Below, piece by piece: positions 32,434 through 36,371 of a stretch of DNA of 36,371 nt. Origin of the DNA: JBHEKP01 sp041859375 (GTDB lineage Bacteria; Hydrogenedentota; Hydrogenedentia; Hydrogenedentales; CAITNO01); contig JBHEKP010000330.1 of NCBI GenBank assembly GCA_041859375.1, forward strand, positions 1 through 36,371, in the 5' to 3' direction. A model generated the notes under the pieces. The model was given only the letters and a program-made list of their open reading frames with translations, was not told the DNA's origin and did not search any database. Position 1 is the stretch's first letter. Each line of letters starts with the position of its first letter. The position numbers and the translations under genes are program-made.

Positions 32434-33441
32434 TCACCCCCGGCACAGGGTAATCATCGTGGCGCGGGGCGGGCAAAGGTAACGCACAGGCAGGTCTGTG
32501 GTGCCCAAACCCGGACTTGTATGGCCGAGCATTTTCCCTTCGCGCCACCATCCCATTACCTGGCCGCGGCGGCACCGGGCGTTTTTATGCACCGCCCCGA
32601 GCAGGGGAAGACGCACCTGGCCGCCGTGCGTGTGGCCGCAGAGGTACAAGCCGACCCCAAGTGCCGCCGCCTCCGAAACCCGTTCGGGGGAATGGGCCAG
32701 CAACACCCTGAATGCATGGGGGGGCGCGTCCCGCAGCGCTCCGTCCAGACGGTCGCACCGGTAGAGATGGGGATCATCCACCCCGCCCAGCCAAAGCGCA
32801 TCGGAAGAAAGGGGGACGCCCTCGTTGTAAAGTACGCGCACACACGCCTCCTCGATTGCCTCCCCGATGTTCAGCGTGTCGTGGTTGCCCAGCACCGCAT
32901 AGGTTCCCTGTTTCGCGGCGACTCCCGAGAGCACCTTCCTCAGCGCCCCCGCCACATGGTCGGAAGGGCCGAAATGGCCATGGCGAAAGTCACCGGTGAT
33001 GACACACACATCGGCCCTTGCGCCAGTCAGCAGCAGCGCCATACGTTCCGTGTGCTCCGGATAGGTCCGGCCCAGATGCAAATCAGACAGGTGCAGCAGG
33101 CGGAATCCGTCAAGACTTGCCGGCAATTCAGGACATGGGGCCTGGTCTTGAACGAGTCCCATGTCCAGCGCGTTGCGCGTTCCACGGGGGTATGCGCCGA
33201 CCGCCTTTAGCATGAAACTGAAAAGCGTCATTTGAACCTGCCGCTGCCAAGTCAGGCACTGGCGCTCGTCCCGATGCCGGGGATGGCGCACCATGGCCTC
33301 CAATTTCCGTCTTTGTTCCGCGAGTTCACCCGCGCGAAACGGCAGGGGGGCAAGTTGGCAGTTCCGTGAACGACACCCACAGGAGCCGTTCGGAGATGAC
33401 ACAAGCCCGCCCGGCACGCCGCTATTGTGCACACAATCCAT
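32434..33441 (-). CDS. Metallophosphoesterase, YkuE/YaeI-like (335 aa)
   Basis: The calcineurin-like motifs appear in order: LLHLSDLHLG, VCVITGDFRHG, YAVLGNHDT, LLAHSPE and LYLCGHTHGGQVRLP, all metal ligands present. The GHTHGGQ form with LGxxDLPVR near the end is typical of YkuE/YaeI-type phosphoesterases, some of which act on UDP-diacylglucosamine-like lipids; its substrate here is unknown. About 110 residues precede the catalytic domain, including a Cys-rich start (CGCRSRNC) and a basic helical part with RGTRNALDMG. ATG 33441 has only a distant AGGAAA, so a later start is possible. The gene is divergent from a second metallophosphoesterase and abuts the hydrolase gene tail to tail. Confidence 0.87.
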   Translation of the reverse strand: MDCVHNSGVPGGLVSSPNGSCGCRSRNCQLAPLPFRAGELAEQRRKLEAMVRHPRHRDERQCLTWQRQVQMTLFSFMLKAVGAYPRGTRNALDMGLVQDQAPCPELPASLDGFRLLHLSDLHLGRTYPEHTERMALLLTGARADVCVITGDFRHGHFGPSDHVAGALRKVLSGVAAKQGTYAVLGNHDTLNIGEAIEEACVRVLYNEGVPLSSDALWLGGVDDPHLYRCDRLDGALRDAPPHAFRVLLAHSPERVSEAAALGVGLYLCGHTHGGQVRLPLLGAVHKNARCRRGQVMGWWREGKMLGHTSPGLGTTDLPVRYLCPPRATMITLCRG

Positions 33442-33543
33442 TTTTAATGACCCAATTTCCTGTATTATCGCATTTTTTTAATTCCCAACGAATCCTTAAC
33501 AGCCATCGAACACTTTTTGGGCATTAACACAGGAAAGAAACTG

Positions 33544-33555
33544 TTCCAATTGGAA
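33544..33555. repeat. 12-bp perfect palindrome upstream of the Tat-exported phosphoesterase
   Basis: TTCCAATTGGAA lies in the AT-rich divergent region, about 40 nt before the chosen ATG (33597). It could be an operator. It includes the GGAA(G) that would serve the alternative ATG at 33564. Confidence 0.4.
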
Positions 33556-33596
33556 GTCAGTCAATGTTCAGGGAACATCAAAGCAAGGACAAACCA

Positions 33597-34637
33597 ATGG
33601 CAAGGCACTCGGAAATCACCAGGAGAACTTTTATGGCGGGCACACTGGCGGGACTGGCGGGGCTCGCGCCAGCCTGTTCCACCATGGTGAGAAAGGACAA
33701 CCACACGGCGGCGCTGCCCAACGAGCAAATTATAACCGTCGGAGGCCGTCATGAAGTCAGGATGCTCCAGTTGACGGACATTCACTTTTTTAACGGGGCA
33801 GTCAAAACAGCCAAAATGGAGGCGAAGAAACGCCAGCGCACCATTGACGACGTCCGCCGGTTGATTGACCACACCAACCCTGATTTCCTCATGATCACCG
33901 GAGACCTTTGGCATGACAACCCCTTCGGGCGGGGCGAGGAATTCATGCAAAGCTCCCTGGAGCATGTCGGGTCATGGGGTCTTCCCTGGGCCTTCACCTG
34001 GGGCAACCACGACCAGCTCACGGATTACAGCAACGGACACGCCGCCCTTTCCTCCGCAAAACACTGCCTCTACAAGGGCGGGGCTTCTGAAGGCAATTAC
34101 GTGCTGACGCTGGCGGACCACCATGGCGGGCGCATTGCGGAAATCTTCTGCCTGAACACCAACCACCGGGGCATGGGGGAGGAGCAGCGCGCCTTTGTAT
34201 CCAAGACGGCGTTCGACCTGGATTCGCAGGCGTCCACCGGCACACCGCCGCTGAGGCTTGCGGCGTTCCACATCCCCCTGCGCCAATACCAGGACATTTG
34301 GGATGACGGCTCAGCCAGGGGAATCATCGGGGAAAACGTCTGCTTTGAGCAGGAGGACCGTTCCTCCCTGGCCGTGCTGAAAAGCGCGGGTGTCAAAGCC
34401 GCCTTCTGCGGACACGACCATGTGAACGACTATTCCGCGGTGGCGGATGGGGTGGAGCTGATTTACGGGCGCGCCACAGGATACGGCGGTTACGGTGCGG
34501 AAACAGTGCCAAAAGGCGGCAAACTCCACATCATCACCCCGGAGACCCGGGCGTACCGCTGGGAAAGCGTGCTCATGGACGGCAAACGCTGGGTGCCCGC
34601 AACGGACATGCGCATCGACAAACGCGAGAAAAAATAA
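33597..34637 (+). CDS. Tat-exported metallophosphoesterase (346 aa)
   Basis: TRRTFMAGTLAGLAGLAPAC is a twin-arginine signal (Arg9, Arg10) ending in a possible lipobox Cys27, so the protein may be a Tat lipoprotein. The calcineurin-like motifs are LQLTDIHFF (Asp61, His63), MITGDLWHDN, FTWGNHDQ, LAAFHIPL and AFCGHDHVNDY. The GHDHVND form is seen in extracytoplasmic phosphodiesterases and purple-acid-like enzymes. It probably releases phosphate from organic phosphates in the periplasm; substrate not determinable. ATG 33597 has AAGGA (33585-33589) 7 nt upstream; ATG 33564 also has a GGAAG but would put 11 extra residues before the Tat n-region. It is not a copy of the divergent phosphoesterase: they differ in motifs and location. 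Confidence 0.87.
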   Translation: MARHSEITRRTFMAGTLAGLAGLAPACSTMVRKDNHTAALPNEQIITVGGRHEVRMLQLTDIHFFNGAVKTAKMEAKKRQRTIDDVRRLIDHTNPDFLMITGDLWHDNPFGRGEEFMQSSLEHVGSWGLPWAFTWGNHDQLTDYSNGHAALSSAKHCLYKGGASEGNYVLTLADHHGGRIAEIFCLNTNHRGMGEEQRAFVSKTAFDLDSQASTGTPPLRLAAFHIPLRQYQDIWDDGSARGIIGENVCFEQEDRSSLAVLKSAGVKAAFCGHDHVNDYSAVADGVELIYGRATGYGGYGAETVPKGGKLHIITPETRAYRWESVLMDGKRWVPATDMRIDKREKK

Positions 34638-34640
34638 CCC

Positions 34641-36194
34641 TCAGTCTTCTGCCTCCCCGCCGTTGTCCCGAAGCAGTTCCTCCGACTGGATGGCCCTTGT
34701 TGTTGTCTCAATGGGTACGGGTTCCGGCATGTCCTTCCCCGAATCCGCGCCCAGTTCCCTGAATTTCCTCGCCGTGACCAGCACGCGTGTTTCCAGCGTG
34801 CCTACCGCCTTGTTGTAGGCGTCCGTGGTCTGGTTCAGGTTTTTGCCCATCTTCATGAAATGATCGGCAAGCACGGAGAGGCGCTCATAAAGTTCTTTTC
34901 CCAATGCGCTAATCTCGCGCGCGCTTCTGGACACCTGCTCCTGCCGCCACCCGTAGGCCACCGCCTTGAGCAGGGCGATGAGGGTGGTCGGCGTGGCCAG
35001 CACCACCCTGCGCTCGGCCGCATACTCGATAATCATGGGATCATGCATCGCCGCCGCGCTGAAGAAGGACTCCGCGGGCAGGAACAGCACCACAAACTCC
35101 ACCGTGCCGCCAAAGTGGGACCAGTATTCCTTGCCGCTGAGGCGCAGGATGTGCTGGCGCACCTGCCGAGCGTGATCGGAAAGACACAAGCCCCTTTCCT
35201 CCTCCGACTCGGCCTCCATCGCGCGGAGATAGGCCTCCAGGGACACCTTCGAGTCAACCACAATTTGTTTTTCATTGGGCAGCCGCACAATCATGTCCGG
35301 CCTCAACCGGCCCTGTTCTGTGTCGGACGACACCTGCTCCTCGAAGTCGCAGTATTCCTGCATCCCCGCCAGTTCCACCACCCGCTTCAACTGGATTTCG
35401 CCCCACCGGCCCCGGGTTTGGGGCTGGCGCAATGCCGTCACCAGTTTCCGCGTTTCGGATTGAATCTGGCCGCCCAAGGCCATCATTTGCTTCACCTGCT
35501 CGGCCAGTCCGGAAAAGGCGCCCGCCCGCTCCTTCTCCACCTGCTGTATCTGGATGCTCACCTTTTCCAAGTTTTCATGCACGGGCTTCACCAGTTGGGT
35601 GATGGCCTCCTGCCGTTTGGCCAAGTCCCCCTGGGAGGACTCCTGAAGCCGCTGGAACGCCTGGTTGGCCAGTTCCAGGAAGGACTGGTTGTTGCTGCGC
35701 AGCGCGTCGGCGCTCAGGGATTTGAAACTCTCCAGCAGGGCGTTGCGCGCGTCCTCAATCAGCCGCAGTTTTTCCTCCGCCGCCTTGCGCTCCTCCTCCA
35801 GGCGCGTGTTCAGCGCCTGCAACTCCCCGCTCAGCCGGCTGATGTCATGCATCCGCTCCTCGATGGTCTTTTCCCGCTCGGCGACAAGCGCCTCAAGCCG
35901 GGGGATGCGCGCCGCCCGCTCCTCCGCCGCCGAGCGCAGACCCACTTCCGTCTGCAGGGACCGCCTCTCGGTGTCCAGCTCCTTTTTTGCCGTGAGCAGC
36001 TCGTCCTGCGTGCGGTGCAGAATGGTTTCAATCTGGCGCACCCGCTCGTTGATGAGGTCCAGCTGGCTCTGCGCGGAAAGGCGCACCGCCTCCACGGAGG
36101 CGTTCAACAGCCTGCGGTGCATGAGAAAGGCAATTACCCCTGATACAAAAGCCCCCACCGCAGTTCCCAACAAAACATAGCCCAACCCCGTCAT
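34641..36194 (-). CDS. rmuC: RmuC family protein (517 aa)
   Basis: One N-terminal transmembrane helix (about 4-25) is followed by a long coiled coil (about 40-175, rich in Glu/Arg/Leu heptads). The RmuC domain (about 255-450) has RGRWGEIQLKRVVELAGM, DMIVRLPNEKQIVVDSKVSLEAY and VVLATPTTLIALLKAVAYGW (each within the family consensus). RmuC proteins resemble a nuclease fold and limit inversion of short inverted repeats in E. coli; the exact activity is not well known. AGGAGG (36203-36208) lies 8 nt before ATG 36194. The converging phosphoesterase ends 3 nt away. Confidence 0.93.
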   Translation of the reverse strand: MTGLGYVLLGTAVGAFVSGVIAFLMHRRLLNASVEAVRLSAQSQLDLINERVRQIETILHRTQDELLTAKKELDTERRSLQTEVGLRSAAEERAARIPRLEALVAEREKTIEERMHDISRLSGELQALNTRLEEERKAAEEKLRLIEDARNALLESFKSLSADALRSNNQSFLELANQAFQRLQESSQGDLAKRQEAITQLVKPVHENLEKVSIQIQQVEKERAGAFSGLAEQVKQMMALGGQIQSETRKLVTALRQPQTRGRWGEIQLKRVVELAGMQEYCDFEEQVSSDTEQGRLRPDMIVRLPNEKQIVVDSKVSLEAYLRAMEAESEEERGLCLSDHARQVRQHILRLSGKEYWSHFGGTVEFVVLFLPAESFFSAAAMHDPMIIEYAAERRVVLATPTTLIALLKAVAYGWRQEQVSRSAREISALGKELYERLSVLADHFMKMGKNLNQTTDAYNKAVGTLETRVLVTARKFRELGADSGKDMPEPVPIETTTRAIQSEELLRDNGGEAED

Positions 36195-36278
36195 AACCGT
36201 GTCCTCCTCTGAATGAATGCGGTCATGTCCCCGCTGCTACAATCTCCCCGCTACTATATCATGGCAAATCTCACTGAA

Positions 36279-36371
36279 TTAAACACACGCTGCTTCTTTT
36301 TCGGCAAAACGTTTCCCCGACCGGGGAACCAGCATGGACACCAGGGCAAGGACCACCGCAAAAACCGCCGC
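36279..36371 (-). CDS. C-terminal 30 residues of a membrane protein (cut by window edge)
   Basis: In the minus-strand frame ending in TAA at 36281-36279, the last residues read AAVFAVVLALVSMLVP, a transmembrane helix, then RSGKRFAEKEAACV. A last helix followed by a short basic cytoplasmic tail is common for MFS-type transporters and other multi-pass proteins, but the family cannot be named from 30 residues. The frame is open to the window edge. It ends 84 nt before the start of rmuC on the same strand. Confidence 0.5.
   Translation of the reverse strand, partial: AAVFAVVLALVSMLVPRSGKRFAEKEAACV

Noticed and set aside
34860..36143. 427-codon plus-strand frame across rmuC
   Set aside because: Shadow of the rmuC coiled coil (Leu/His/Gln-rich, no start signal); rmuC is clearly real.

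Overview
The window is a GC-rich, densely coded stretch of bacterial chromosome from a Gram-negative-type heterotroph. Several traits point to the PVC/Hydrogenedentota-like part of the tree: a Tat-exported Gfo/Idh/MocA oxidoreductase, a DUF4838 lipoprotein, a secreted YdjC/ChbG-type deacetylase, a very large Ig-rich surface protein with a PEP-CTERM-like tail, and a YfhO-type membrane protein. The assignment to Candidatus Hydrogenedentota or a related phylum is inferred from gene content only. I see no rRNA, tRNA, CRISPR array, insertion sequence, prophage or attachment site. No gene-free stretch exceeds 300 bases; the largest is about 220 bases (20849-21067).

Layout. 1-4840: two Gfo/Idh/MocA-type genes (the first cut by the window edge), a YfhO-like multi-pass membrane protein and a secreted YdjC/ChbG-type deacetylase ending in a strong intrinsic terminator. 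4898-10955: a FadR-subfamily GntR regulator divergent from a 1704-residue secreted protein (SGNH hydrolase, Ig-like domains, glycine-rich block, five more Ig-like repeats, C-terminal membrane tail). Each promoter carries one TGGTnnnACCA operator. 10959-15609: envelope glycan genes (GT9, ArnT-like GT-C and two GT2), one of which contains a G10 homopolymer. 15784-18376: an orphan NtrC-type response regulator and an MFS transporter. 18512-20848: a DUF4838/PA14 lipoprotein. 21068-23761: a ferrous iron uptake operon (Cys-rich membrane protein, FeoA, FeoB). 23758-26749: two GT2 genes and one GT4. 26852-32433: nikR, a glycoside-hydrolase-like protein, a GmhA-like SIS protein and a GH42/GH14-like hydrolase, all in one direction. 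32434-36194: two divergent metallophosphoesterases and RmuC. The last 93 bases hold the C-terminus of a membrane protein.

The genes suggest a cell that builds an elaborate surface (at least eight sugar-transfer or envelope genes), exports enzymes acting on polysaccharides (SGNH, YdjC-type, DUF4838, two TIM-barrel hydrolases), and controls metal uptake (Feo, NikR). The most checkable regulatory signal is the FCD-type repressor with matched operators. The most striking local structures are the G10 tract in a glycosyltransferase gene and the near-absence of space between convergent genes: seven of eight convergent junctions have 8 nt or less, or overlap.
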